A stretch of 64,000 nt of DNA from Siphonodentalium dalli (lineage: Eukaryota > Mollusca > Scaphopoda > Gadilida > Siphonodentaliidae), in the NCBI GenBank assembly GCA_032622095.1, contig CP136066.1, forward strand, positions 170,882,664 to 170,946,663, written 5' to 3'. Position 1 is the stretch's first letter, and each line of letters starts with the position of its first letter. Both the position numbers and the translations under genes were made by a program. Of the stretch, positions 11,880-23,592 are shown in pieces. The notes below the pieces were generated by a model. It saw nothing but the letters and a program-made list of their open reading frames with translations, made no database searches and was not told the DNA's origin.

Positions 11880-14530
11880 GTATTAGTGTAGCTATTTGAC
11901 GTATGTTATGCATTATAGAGTCGTATTAGTGTAGATATTTTATGTAATGTTATGCACTATAGAGTCGAATCAGTGTAGATATTTGACGTATTTTATGCAT
12001 TATAGAGTCGTATTAGTGTAGCTATTTGACGTATATTATGCAGTATAAAGTCGTATCCGTGTAGATATTTGACGTATGTTATGCACTATAGAGTCGAATC
12101 AGTGTAGATATTTGACGTATTTTATGCATTATAGAGTCGTATTAGTGTAGCTATTTGACGTATTTTATGCATTATAGAGTCGTATCAGTGTAGCTATTTT
12201 ACGTAATGTTATGCATTATGGAGTCGTATTAGTGTAGATATTTGACGTATTTTATGCATTATAGAGTCGTATCAGTGTAGCTATTTTACGTAATGTTATG
12301 CACTGTAGAGTCGTATTAGTGTAGCTATTTTACGTAATGTTATGCACTATAGAGTCGTATTAGTGTAGCTATTTTACGTAATGTTATGCACTATAGAGTC
12401 GTATTAGTGTAGATATTTGACGTATTTTATGCATTATAGAGTCGTATCAGTGTAGCTATTTTACGTAATGTTATGCATCATAGAGTCGTATTAGTGTAGC
12501 TATTTTACGTAATGTTATGCACTGTAGAGTCGTATTAGTGTAGCTATTTTACGTAATGTTATGCACTATAGAGTCGTATCAGTGTAGCTATTTTACGTAA
12601 TGTTATGCACTATAGAGTCGTATTAGTGTAGATATTTGACGTATTTTATGCATTATAGAGTCGTATCAGTGTAGCTATTTTACGTAATGTTATGCACTAT
12701 AGAGTCGTATTAGTGTAGCTATTTTACGTAATGTTATGCACTATAGAGTCGTATTAGTGTAGCTATTTTACGTAATGTTATGCATCATAGAGTCGTATTA
12801 GTGTAGCTATTTTACGTAATGTTATGCACTATGGAGTCGTATTAGTGTAGATATTTGACGTATTTTATGCATTATAGAGTCGTATCAGTGTAGCTATTTT
12901 ACGTAATGTTATGCACTATAGAGTCGTATTAGTGTAGCTATTTTACGTAATGTTATGCACTATAGAGTCGTATTAGTGTAGCTATTTTACGTAATGTTAT
13001 GCATCATAGAGTCGTATTAGTGTAGCTATTTTACGTAATGTTATGCACTATGGAGTCGTATTAGTGTAGCTATTTTACGTAATGTTATGCACTATGGAGT
13101 CGTATTAGTGTAGATATTTGACGTATTTTATGCATTATAGAGTCGTATCAGTGTAGCTATTTTACGTAATGTTATGCACTATAGAGTCGTATTAGTGTAG
13201 CTATTTTACGTAATGTTATGCATCATAGAGTCGTATTAGTGTAGCTATTTTACGTAATGTTATGCACTATAGTGTCGTATTAGTGTAGCTATTTTACGTA
13301 ATGTTATGCACTATGGAGTCGTATTAGTGTAGATATTTGACGTATTTTATGCATTATAGAGTCGTATCAGTGTAGCTATTTTACGTAATGTTATGCACTG
13401 TAGAGTCGTATTAGTGTAGCTATTTTACGTAATGTTATGCACTATAGAGTCGTATTAGTGTAGCTATTTTACGTAATGTTATGCACTATAGAGTCGTATT
13501 AGTGTAGATATTTGACGTATTTTATGCATTATAGAGTCGTATCAGTGTAGCTATTTTACGTAATGTTATGCACTGTAGAGTCGTATTAGTGTAGCTATTT
13601 TACGTAATGTTATGCACTATAGAGTCGTATTAGTGTAGCTATTTTACGTAATGTTATGCACTATAGAGTCGTATTAGTGTAGATATTTGACGTATTTTAT
13701 GCATTATAGAGTCGTATCAGTGTAGCTATTTTACGTAATGTTATGCATCATAGAGTCGTATTAGTGTAGCTATTTTACGTAATGTTATGCACTATAGAGT
13801 CGTATTAGTGTAGATATTTGACGTATTTTATGCATTATAGAGTCGTATCAGTGTAGCTATTTTACGTAATGTTATGCACTATAGAGTCGTATTAGTGTAG
13901 CTATTTTACGTAATGTTATGCACTATAGAGTCGTATTAGTGTAGCTATTTTACGTAATGTTATGCATCATAGAGTCGTATTAGTGTAGCTATTTTACGTA
14001 ATGTTATGCATCATAGAGTCGTATTAGTGTAGATATTTTACGTAATGTTATGCATCATAGAGTCGTATTAGTGTAGCTATTTTACGTAATGTTATGCATC
14101 ATAGAGTCGTATTAGTGTAGATATTTGACGTATGTTATGCATCATAGAGTCGTATTAGTGTAGATATTTGACGTATTTTATGCATTATAGAGTCGTATCA
14201 GTGTAGCTATTTGACGTATGTTATGCATCATAGAGTAGTATTAGTGTAGCTATTTGACGTATGTTATGCATTATGGAGTCGTATTAGTGTAGATATTTTA
14301 CGTAATGTTATGCATCATAGAGTCGTATTAGTGTAGATATTTGACGTATGTTATGCACTATAGAGTCGTATCAGTGTAGATATTTGACGTATGTTATGCT
14401 TTGTGGAGTCGTATCAGTGTAGCTATTTGATGTATGTTATACATTATAGAGTCGAATCAGTGTAGCTATGTGACGTACATTATACATTATAGAGTCGAAT
14501 CAGTGTAGATATTTGACGTATATTATGCAC
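11880..14530. repeat. 43/44-bp satellite array, about 60 monomers, with higher-order structure
   Basis: Monomers start GAGTCGTATTAGTGTAG. Type A is 44 bp and contains CTATTTTACGTAATG; type B is 43 bp and contains ATATTTGACGTATTTTATGC. Spacing of successive GAGTCG motifs (for example 12,571 and 12,615) gives the 44-bp period. Type B monomers recur every three to six units (near 12,411, 12,627, 12,847, 13,107, 13,327, 13,503, 13,679, 13,813) and are usually followed by a CGTATCAG variant, showing higher-order repeats. Type A contains the 8-bp palindrome TTACGTAA. The outer monomers are the most diverged. No coding frame. Confidence 0.97.
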
Positions 14531-15130
14531 TAGCAGGGTTACCCGGCATTGCCCAGGTTAAAGTTATCAATTTGGTGGAAATTGGCGCTAAAAATAGTGT
14601 GTATCAATTTTGGTGCCCCTCTCACTTTCAGTGCACCCTGATTCGAATGACTTTTGACAGCTTTAAGCCACACCATTAGACTACTCATACCACGTGGATG
14701 ATTTTGTATATGTTTGGTGGCAATCGGCGACTAAACCAATTGTTATCAAATTTAGTGCCCCCCCCCAATCTCTCATCAAAACAACACAAATTTGGCGCCT
14801 TTAAATCACACAATTATATTCCTTGTATCATGGAAAAGAATGTGTATCAATTTGGTGGAAATCGGCGCTAAAGTTATTTTTATCAATATTGGTGCCCCTC
14901 TCCCCTCCCGTGCATCCCTGACTCAAACGGCGCCACTTTTGACCATATTTAAACCATACCATTAATTTCTCATATCATGGGGATGATTGTATATAAGATT
15001 GGTGGTAATCGGCGACACAACAAAAATCTACCCCTCCCCCTTTTCTGCCACTGACAACAAGGGCGTCAATTTAGAGAATTTTAACCCGCGCCATTATCTT
15101 TCTCGTAAAAAGATACCCCTATTATATCAA
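14524..15130. repeat. Dispersed repeat, copy B
   Basis: It matches 1-700 over most of its length (same 'ggtgcccctctc', 'gcaatcggcgactaaacca', 'gccattatctttctcgtaaa' phrases in order). It begins right after the last satellite monomer at 'ctagcagggttacccggc', a start resembling that of the GGTCA-rich repeats at 35.4 kb (ctagaaggtgacccgac), and ends where diverged satellite monomers resume. Confidence 0.8.
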
Positions 15131-15720
15131 TATAGATATTGGAACTATTACAGATTCCTATCAGTGTTGATATTTGAACTATTACATAGTCCTATCAGTG
15201 TTGATATTTGAACAATTACAGTGTCCTATCAGTGTAGATATTCGAAGTATTACAGATACAGAGGCAGTGTAGATATTTGACGTATGTTATGCAGTATAGA
15301 GTCCTATCAGTGTATATATTTGAAGTATTACAGAGTCCTATCAGTGTAGATAGTTGACGTGAGGCTCTACCTCGTCCCCGGAACAAGATCGCTGTGTCCA
15401 CAACGAACGTGAATATAAACAAAACTGGATTTTGTATTATTGATAAAATCTCGTAGTACTTACTTACCTTAGTGCAGATATATATATATATATGTTTTAG
15501 TAAACATCTGGTGCATCGTGTCATTATTAAGTCGTGCCAGTGAATGGACGACAGAATGTACATTCCAATGTCTGTTTTCGGTTTCACAAATTGAAGGCCA
15601 AAATTTAACGCAGATATCAGGTGTTGACACCGCGAATCTCTGTTTTGTGCAGACTGTCCTTGTCACACCTTCAGCAACTCTTCACAGTCCTTTGTTCAGC
15701 AAATAAAAGAAACGCCAACA
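15131..15720. repeat. Diverged satellite monomers plus element-like 3' flank
   Basis: From 15,131 to about 15,360 there are several diverged 40-odd-bp monomers (cctatcagtgtagatatttga...). From about 15,360 the sequence (cgaacgtgaatataaac, aaaactggatttt, cttacttacctta, ggtgcatc, ctgttttcggtttcac) matches 62,140-62,350 in the same order, where only a single monomer precedes it. The array and this flank therefore behave as one dispersed unit. Confidence 0.7.
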
Positions 15721-15979
15721 TCTATTCAAACAAGAAAACTAAGATGCATGCATCAAGTCGGCCGTGAACTATCTACCATAGAATTGTTGTAGCTATCGAT
15801 TATACATTTTGGAACACCTGTCTGTATGTATGTGTGTATGCATGAATGCATGTGTGTATGTGTTATAGACTCTAACACTGCTCGACTGATCCGACTCGGA
15901 TTTGGTATTTAACGTGTCAACTTGACCTCGCTCATAGGCATGTTTCTGGACCTTGACCGATCCGACTAAAAAATTGTGT

Positions 15980-16480
15980 GTAGGACTACTTCGATCCCGG
16001 GAGCAATATGGACGGGTCCAATTTCACGTGGGACCATGTTCTCGAACGTGCTGATGTAGGCATGTTTCTGGACTATTTGGACGGGTCAAATCTTGATCCC
16101 GACCTGACTTTGACATTCAAAAAGATCAATTCAAGGTCAAATCTGGTAAAACGGAAGTATTTCAACGAAATATAATACCTACTGTTACTTTTGTCCCAGG
16201 AGTGTTTCGGGTGGGTCAAATTATGACCCTGACCTGATCTTGACATTCAAAATTGTCAATTCAAGGTCAAATCGGGTAAAGCCGGGCGGATTTCGACGGG
16301 TATTTTTGTCGTGACTTTTGTCCGGGGAGTGTTTTGGACGGGTCAAATCGTGACCCGACATGACGTTCACCTTTAAAATGGTCAATTCAAGGTTAAATCG
16401 CGCAATTCTCCGAAAATCAGAGGGGAACATCCCGGACGAAGTAGGGTCCACCAGCTACTATTATATATTTCTAGATTTAG
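15980..16480 (-). repeat. Antisense copy of the GGTCA-rich dispersed element
   Basis: Read on the minus strand, it contains the same chain seen at 35.4-39.3 kb: CTACTTCGTCCGGG near the start, GGTCACGATTTGACCCGTCC, AAAACACTCCCCGGACAAAAG, GTCGAAATCC and TTTGACCTTGAATTGACC. Its outer end (tatatttctag, 16,465-16,475) corresponds to the AT-rich tail/CTAGA junction of the other copies. Confidence 0.75.
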
Positions 16481-16628
16481 TTACAAACTAAATACCTGTA
16501 TATTGTACAAAGAAATGTTTGACAAATATATCTGTATCAATATTACCACACGGGTCATTAAAATAGATACGACGAAACAAATTTTGAAGGGTGCATGGTA
16601 TCAGGTAAATTTTTATATTTCAAATGAT

Positions 16629-17960
16629 GACAGGAATGCGGAAAGTTGAAGTACCTACGTAATACTGACTATCCGAATGAAGAGATATACATGTATATAA
16701 AAACCAAAATAGAAGATGACTGCTGGCGACAATGTTTTCCAAAAAAAATCAAAGCATTCGATAGCTCCCATCTAGTTGTCAGCCCGAAGATCAATATAAA
16801 GTGTGGTGACTATCAGATGAGGGATATGACTGTACAGTCGCTAAACAATTCAGTCACGCAAAAGAGGATCAAACAGTAAGATACCAAATTGCTGCCTGTG
16901 GTAATGTTTTTTAACGAAATTCGGGAAAATTAGATTACTCTCACCCTGGTTATCCAGAAGATCATTGTGGAATCTGGTGACGATCGGACAAGAGGTGTCG
17001 TCTGTAGGATCAACCAAATTATTTAGCCATAAAAATAGTAAAATTCCAGATCACCGCTGGCAGTGATGTCTTCACAAGGACAGCTTGAGAACAAAACATG
17101 GCTCACATCTAGCGGTGACCCAAACTATCCACGTGAGAAAAAGTTCTCCAATAAAAGCTGGCTGCAGGGTGCGCCAATTGATTCAAATTCGAAATTTAAC
17201 AGGGTGTACTGCTTGTGGCCATGTTTTCCCCGCATATTTGATAGACTTATGGACAAAACCACTGAATCCGTTGAATCAATATACATGTATACGTGGATTA
17301 ATTTATATGCATTGTTATACACAGTACTGGTATATAAAGGTACTGAAAATAACAATATTACTAGTATACACAAAATAAACCATATATCATGGCTATCGGT
17401 TCTAATATCCGAATATGACAGCTGATAACTTGGTGTGAATTGAAGAGTGTTGGTGTCTCAAGCATATCTAACCCTCCACGTTAGAAACATGCCATTAAAT
17501 GTCATAAGTATAATCTAGCTTGAGGACAGAAGTTATCCATAAAACCCCCCTTAATTCAACCAGGTCCTCGCGCGATGTATGGTCGATCACATGATGATCT
17601 AGGGGGGGATTAGAATTGTTGTATAAAAACAGCACTGCATGTAAATATAAAATAAAATAGTGCTACATCTTATTACAGATTATTGCCATATATAATCAGT
17701 GACTATACAGACAGTCTGACAAAATAAAGTTTCAGTGACACTCTATCCGAAGAGGGGAATAATTCCATCTGTTACAGTCAATGGAGCAATTATGAATCTG
17801 GAAAGGTGAAATTTCTAACTAATACTAGATATCGACATGACGCGATAACATATAACGTAAATGTAATATGGCCGCTGGCGACCATTTTGTCCTATAAAAT
17901 AAAAAAAAAATTTGATAGCTCTCATCTGATAGATCAATATCAAGATAAATATCAAGTTTA
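16629..17960 (+). pseudogene. Degenerate CUB-like domain segments, about four units
   Basis: Four short open stretches share a pattern. Unit 1 (about 16,629-16,842) reads CGKLKYLRNTDYPNEEIY ... KKIKAFDSSHL ... IKCGDYQMRDM. Unit 2 (about 16,893-16,980) reads ACGNVF, a stop, then SGKLDYSHPGYPEDHCGIW. Unit 3 (about 17,068-17,160) reads QLENKTWLTSSGDPNYPREK. Unit 4 (about 17,770-17,960) reads ESGKVKFLTNTRYRHDAITY ... KIKKKFDSSHL. The order CG - GxLxYL - (P)xYP - W - IKxxFDSSHL - CxDY matches the CUB fold signature (secreted or extracellular binding modules). Stops and missing cysteines show decay. No splice structure or full gene was established. Confidence 0.35.
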
Positions 17961-18021
17961 GTGATGATCGGATGAGTGAAGTGGACTGTGCTAAACGGTT
18001 TAGTAATGCTTTTAAAGATTT

Positions 18022-18330
18022 TTACCTTAATATTTTTATGTTCACTTTATAAACTTCACTGAGTCATCTTTGTCATGTATTGAGTTTGATATCTTTTGTT
18101 AACAGTTTATAAATCATGTATGTCTCATGTTTGTTATTTTAATTTATGTGTTTATTATCATTAAATAAAGTTGCATTCCTTAAAAAGATTCTTACCTCAA
18201 TGTTTTTATGTTCACTTTATAAACTCCACTGAGTCATCTTTGTCATGTATTGAATTTGATATCTTTTGTTAACAGTTTATAAATTATGTATGTCTCGTGT
18301 TCGTTATTATATTATATCATGAATTCCACG
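18022..18330. repeat. 170-bp tandem duplication
   Basis: The phrase 'ttatgttcactttataaac' recurs at 18,036 and 18,206, and the following text ('cactgagtcatctttgtcatg', 'gatatcttttgttaacag') repeats with few changes. An AATAAA motif ('ttaaataaagttgc') lies near the end of the first unit, so it may be a duplicated 3'-UTR-like segment. Confidence 0.85.
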
Positions 18331-18910
18331 AAAAGGCGGCCATGGATACCGATAATGGGTATTTGCAGCATTGTCATGTCATCGGGGAATGTTGTTGCTT
18401 CTTCTGTATTTCATTATTACTATCCAATGAATATATTTTGGAATGGTCATTGCCCTCACTATACAATCTCTTAAACACCAGATATTGTGTGACTGGGGAT
18501 CAATGATGCGCGCATGCGCAGTCAACGCATATTTTCATGTTTTGCCAAATAAGGTCAAATGAACCAAAATATCAGTTTCAAGCAGCTCAATGGTCATTCT
18601 AGGTTAATAGTGGGGCATGTGTGGAAATGTTATTTTTGTCACATTCCCGATATCACAATCTGCCTCAATTACCATAGTGTCCCCTTTTTGCACATATATT
18701 TTAGTAAAATGACGGTTTAACCCCTACCAACAACCCGTTTCTAAGGTAAAAACAGTCGCATAGCAACCGTTGCCATTAAAAGTATTTTCGTGATTGCCCC
18801 CATATCTGAAAATAATACGTGGGACCTAATATACAAATGTGCCAAGTTTTATGCTTTTATGACAATTTCCGCATTTGTTACACAAAAAACTATACCTAAA
18901 AAAATCGCAC

Positions 18911-19315
18911 GGTGATTCCGTCACGCCCGTTGTGTGATTCCGTCACGGCGAACAAACCGAGTTAACTAGTAATATACACATAAGTGTGTGACAATGCGGC
19001 TTTTTTCTGCAAGTGTAATGTATCTAATTTAATAATTGGGAACTTTTTCCAGGTCAGCTTGGCTGAATGAGCAGGGTTCTTCAATAGTACGGACCTACCC
19101 TCATATTGATGGCACTTTTTTGGTGATTCCGTCACGAACACAATTTGACCCAGAGTGAGATGATACTTAAATACACATATAGTTGTATATAATCAAACAA
19201 CTTTGTATAGTATGTACAATGTTTTTTATTTTAAGCGGTACCCTACTGGTCATAATTTTATATTTTATAGGCCACAGAAAAGTGAAATTCCGTAAAATTA
19301 GGTGATTCCGTCACG
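18911..19315. repeat. Four copies of GTGATTCCGTCACG
   Basis: Exact copies occur at about 18,912, 18,933, 19,122 and 19,302. The motif is an interrupted palindrome (GTGA-N5-TCAC). The sequence between copies is not obviously repeated, so the motif stands out from its background. Confidence 0.8.
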
Positions 19316-19329
19316 CTGGAATTCATGAT

Positions 19330-20065
19330 ATACACTTTATAGTGTGTTTCAGAACGAAAACAAAATGAATAAAATCAACAAATTTGTAAATTTAAAAACA
19401 ATTCAAACGTTGTTGTATTCCATGTCCCAGCCCGGACATATACACCAAATTTCAATAATATTCATTGAGAAACAACGGACCAAACGCCATATAACACCCC
19501 GTATGCATCTTTTATTCCGAGTTGGCCTTTTATTCCGAATTGGCACTCGCCGATTGGGGCGAGTTAGCCATGAGGCGAGTTCACCGATTCCGACACCTTT
19601 TCTATTTGCAGCAGGTTAAGTTTACGCATAATTTAATTCACAAAGTTCCCCAATTGTTATCGTAAATAGAGCGACCTTATTTGACAGAGAATGCCTCTGT
19701 TATTGATTATAAAGTTGCTATACATTAAAAACGACAATTCACATGCTCGTTCAAGCGCAGTAGTGTATTTTCCCCATGTTGAAGGACATCCACAAATACT
19801 AAATAACGCTAACTTACTGCCGAATGTTTTACACGACAACTGTTAACATATTTGGGCTGAATTCATCTGACGCGGTATTATTCCTCAAAATAAACAACAA
19901 AACCATCGTTACTTGGAAATGTAGTTTGGGCTAACATTTACATAAATCCTCCATATCATTATTCCGACACACACGTCAGATGAAAAAGTCACATGAAGTA
20001 ACCGGCCAAATTGGCCGAAATAAAACATCGATAATACACATTGCAACCAAAGCGACATTGATTAT
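19330..20065. other. No gene recognised
   Basis: AT-rich sequence with open frames under 95 codons and no motif. A small phrase repeat ('cgagttggcc', 'cgaattggc', 'gcgagtt') occurs at 19,515-19,585. Confidence 0.5.
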
Positions 20066-20069
20066 AAGT

Positions 20070-20240
20070 AACCAGGTATACTTAAGTATAGAGTAACGTC
20101 CCATTAACTGCTGTCCGGAAAAGCAAGATAACATTAAAGGCATACTACCAGCATGTAAATAAAGAAAATAATACTTGCAAAGCTACACAACCAAAACCAC
20201 ATTGGTTTAGTTTTATATTGACTATTTGAACATATTTGGT
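20070..20240. repeat. Dispersed repeat shared with 62,470-62,640
   Basis: The phrases 'tatagagtaacgtccc', 'aagataacattaaaggcat', 'cagcatgtaa', 'aaaataatacttgcaa' and 'cacaaccaaaa' occur in the same order at both places. Confidence 0.8.
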
Positions 20241-21860
20241 TTGACCCCCGTTTACATGAATACATTATATAATTAAACAAATACAGTATCAAACATCATA
20301 TGAGGTAATCAAGTGGAGTTCAACCCCCACCCCGTGGTTGGAGTGTCCGACATGTAATGTTGTTAATGTACCGGCATGAGTTCGCGCCCGCCGGTGGATC
20401 GACTATCGACTCAGAAAGAGTGGCTTGATCGGATTAAAGGGATACTGTACGCCAGCAATAAATAATATACTGTAATTCCGCATGGCGGTTTGCGCTCCAA
20501 AATACGCATAATATTATTCGCTTTTGAATTTTTCTCAGTATCGAAATAGGTCGATAAATATCTGAACTACCTTTCTACGGGCATTATGTAACCCAAAAAG
20601 ACGCACTGAAGTAATGCAAAATACAACTGTGAATACGGTGTTTGAGTCCCAAACACAAAAATAAAAATCCATTTGCACGACAGGGAGCTGAAAAGAGCGT
20701 TCTGTGGAAGTCTATCCTGATATGGAAGCAATAAAAAGCGTTTGTCTGACTTCTGGCGAAATGTTGAAAACGGCTGAAATATGGCAAGTGTTTTTCGGAG
20801 CAAATGAAGTCGGTATATCAATAGTTCATTTGTTTATCGACCTATCGTATCCGTCGCTCCAAATTACGTACAAAAATTGGAGGTTCGAATGAGCCATGTC
20901 CGTTTCAGTCTCCATCCGTAAACTATGGTACGAACTTCCATGTAAAAAAGACGTAACTAAAACATTTGACCCATAGTGGATTGGACATCTCATGGCACAC
21001 ATCGTGTAACAATAAGTTAATATTGGGCGTGCATGAACTCAATTCACCCCACGGACTAGGCAATAAAATTAATGAATATCTGTGACTATTATGCATATAT
21101 ATATAACATTTAATTGATACATTTGATTGAAAGTTGCACTGAAATATCTCAATCACGATATCGTTCTATTTTTGCATTCCTGCTTATCTGCCATCTCTAC
21201 CATTACTTCATACTCAGCAGACAATCAAATAATATGAAAATCTGATTACCCTATTCTACAAAGCAGAGAACACATAAAAACCAACAACATTTGAGTACAG
21301 TATTACGGTAATTGCTGCGTGTGTGCTGTGGAGTCGCACGTTGTTAAAATCTCGCGCCAGATATATATAGTGACCCTTGATCATGGCCACTTGTACTTTG
21401 ACGGCTTCGTCGTACCTGGACACACAATGTGTTGGGCAAGCGTATAAGTTCGTGTAAATGTGTGAGTATGTGCGTGGTGCGTGTGCATGACTAGCCGCTC
21501 GAAATAACGAAGCGCCTGTAAAATGGCAACAGGCATCAGCCTCGGCATTGCGGGTGATTGTCTAAGGTTGTCAGTAAAGAGATATCATGGAGGGGATGTA
21601 GGTCATATGGCGAGTTGAGTCGAAACTTGTGAGAGCCATAGTGGTGATTACCTGGTAGCTATAGGCATACAATATATATACATTAGAATTTTGAGAGTAT
21701 TCTGTCGATGGAGTGGACCTGAATGAACGGTTTAATGACTCAAGCATGAATTAACGTGAAATAAGAGTTTTAGAACATATTACATTATTTACAAAATAGT
21801 TGTCAATATACCCACGTCAGCATTCTCCTCGTCAACATAAAGGACATTATCGTCGTTATC
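20241..21860. other. No gene recognised
   Basis: Mixed AT-rich sequence. Open frames of up to 84 codons overlap in different frames and show no family signature. Confidence 0.5.
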
Positions 21861-21864
21861 ATCG

Positions 21865-21965
21865 TCATCATCGTCATCGTCTTCATCATCATCATCATCA
21901 TCATCATCAACATGAACATCGCCTTCATCATCGTCGCCATCATCATCATCATCATCATCATATTT
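21865..21965. repeat. CAT/ATC trinucleotide microsatellite
   Basis: Near-uninterrupted CAT repeats (coding for His or Met runs in several frames) account for the long low-complexity open frames on both strands here. It is not a gene. Confidence 0.95.
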
Positions 21966-22049
21966 ATCGTCATATCTCTCGCCATACTATAATAGTCATC
22001 AGCCACATGATCATCATCGTTATAGAAACTGTTGTTAGTAGTATTGGCC

Positions 22050-22290
22050 GCCACTCTGGCCCACCCTCGCTCGCCGCCACTCTGGTCCACCCCTCGCTCG
22101 TCGACACTCTGGCCCATGGGTCAGAGTGTCAACGAGCGAGAGGATGCGCCAGAGTGTCTACGATCGAGGGGTGGGCCAGAGTGTCGACGAGCTAGGGGTG
22201 GGCGAGAGTGTCGACGAGCGAGGGGTGGTCCAGAGTGTCGACGAGTGAGGGGGTGGTCCAGAGTGTCGACGAGCGAGGGTGGGCCAGAGG
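22050..22290. repeat. 28-bp minisatellite in inverted arrangement
   Basis: Units containing 'ccagagtgtcgacgagcga' run rightwards from about 22,118 to 22,290. Units in the opposite orientation (tcgctcg...ctctggcccac) run from 22,050 to 22,117. The junction is the palindromic 'ctggcccatgggtcag' at about 22,110-22,125. The two halves can fold into a long GC-rich hairpin. Confidence 0.9.
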
Positions 22291-22500
22291 TTATGTTAGA
22301 TTCCAAAGAGTAACATGAGCGCTTCGAAGGGGTTTTGACAGAAAATAGCATAATTTACTAATGTATCGTTGTTTTCTCGGATTCTAATGGTATGGTGGTA
22401 AGCGAAGTCATTCGCCTTCGCTGGACACATTGAACTTAGAATAAAACCGGCAACTAAACCATCTAATTCGGCGGTCCAGCTAAACCAGCTTTATCGAGGC

Positions 22501-23317
22501 TTAGGGTGGATACACACATGCATGTAATCTCTGTATGTAAAATACATGTACTTTACATGGCCACACCAATAATTGACAACATTAATCACCTGAGCGCGAG
22601 CGGTTCATTGTTAACAGGCCAGACAAGTGAGTAGTCATAAGCGAAGTCAAATTCTCTGCTATCAGGACATTTAAGGCCAGTCCAAAACATGTCTTCTCTT
22701 ACGGATGTGGAAATTAGTTAAGTCTGTGTGATATCTGACATTTTATTAATGCACATCACCAGAAGCGACACATCTGGTATATACAGGCTTGATATAGAAC
22801 ATTTTCGACCATGATGCTTGCTTGGCGTGGGGTTTCGAAAGCTTCACATCGCTAAGTGACTTAGTTGAATGTATCGGTCGGAATAATCTGGGCAAGAAGG
22901 TACAATATATGTTTTACTTAAATAGCTCAGAGTTAGCCACCCCGTCTGGTAGCTTTCGGGATCATATGTAGCCCCAAGTTGGGGGTAATATTTAGCCCCT
23001 GCGTCAGGAAATCCTGATAATATTGCCCCCATGTTGGGGATCATAGCCCCTGGGTTGGGGAACTCCTGGGGCCATCATCGGTATAAAAATCAAGAGAAGA
23101 CTGACAATGATTTAAACAGAAAGTCCAACATTTGGGTTATCCCGTGAACAATTATTCTAAGCGGCCTGACGACTTCGTTCAGTCAACGGTTCTCTGCACG
23201 CTCAGAGCTTTGCTCACTGTGGTCAACGGACACATATTACATGGTCTGTATGATCCATGTAAAACGCCAAATACACGATAATTACAGAGATTACATGCAT
23301 GTGTGTATCCACCCTAA
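22501..23317. mobile_element. 817-bp element with perfect 35-bp terminal inverted repeats
   Basis: The left end begins TTAGGGTGGATACACACATG and continues for 35 bp (22,501-22,535). The exact reverse complement is at 23,283-23,317. No transposase-like frame lies inside, so it is a non-autonomous DNA element (MITE-like). Target-site duplication is not obvious; the termini could absorb a TTA or TAA. The superfamily is not assigned. Confidence 0.85.
22955..23075. repeat. Cluster of GCCCC-N-TTGGGG palindromes
   Basis: GCCCCAAGTTGGGG and similar words (GCCCCCATGTTGGGG, GCCCCTGGGTTGGGG, CTCCTGGGGCC) occur about four times in 120 bp, inside the 817-bp inverted-repeat element. Confidence 0.8.
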
Positions 23318-23592
23318 ACTTGAGATGACGAATCCGTCTTTTCTTCATCGCGGTTTAGAATTGTCATTCAATCAGTCAAAGCCTCAAAGGGTGGAGCTGT
23401 AAATAATTTCGAGTGAGGGCGTGTCTAAGTGGCGACTGCTGACTGGTGTTATTATCATGTTGGATGGTTTATTAGCAAAGTCAACATTTAAGTTGCAACA
23501 TGCTATACAACTTATATACATATATACAAACAATACATAACTTACATGTACATCAATAAATGAGTCCATCATATTATATTATATGATATTAA

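Noticed and set aside
11880-14530. CRISPR-like array
   Set aside because: The monomers are contiguous, without unique spacers, and the context is eukaryotic; it is a satellite.
21800-22351. His-rich, Met-rich and Arg/Gly-rich open frames
   Set aside because: They are produced by the CAT microsatellite and the inverted 28-bp minisatellite.
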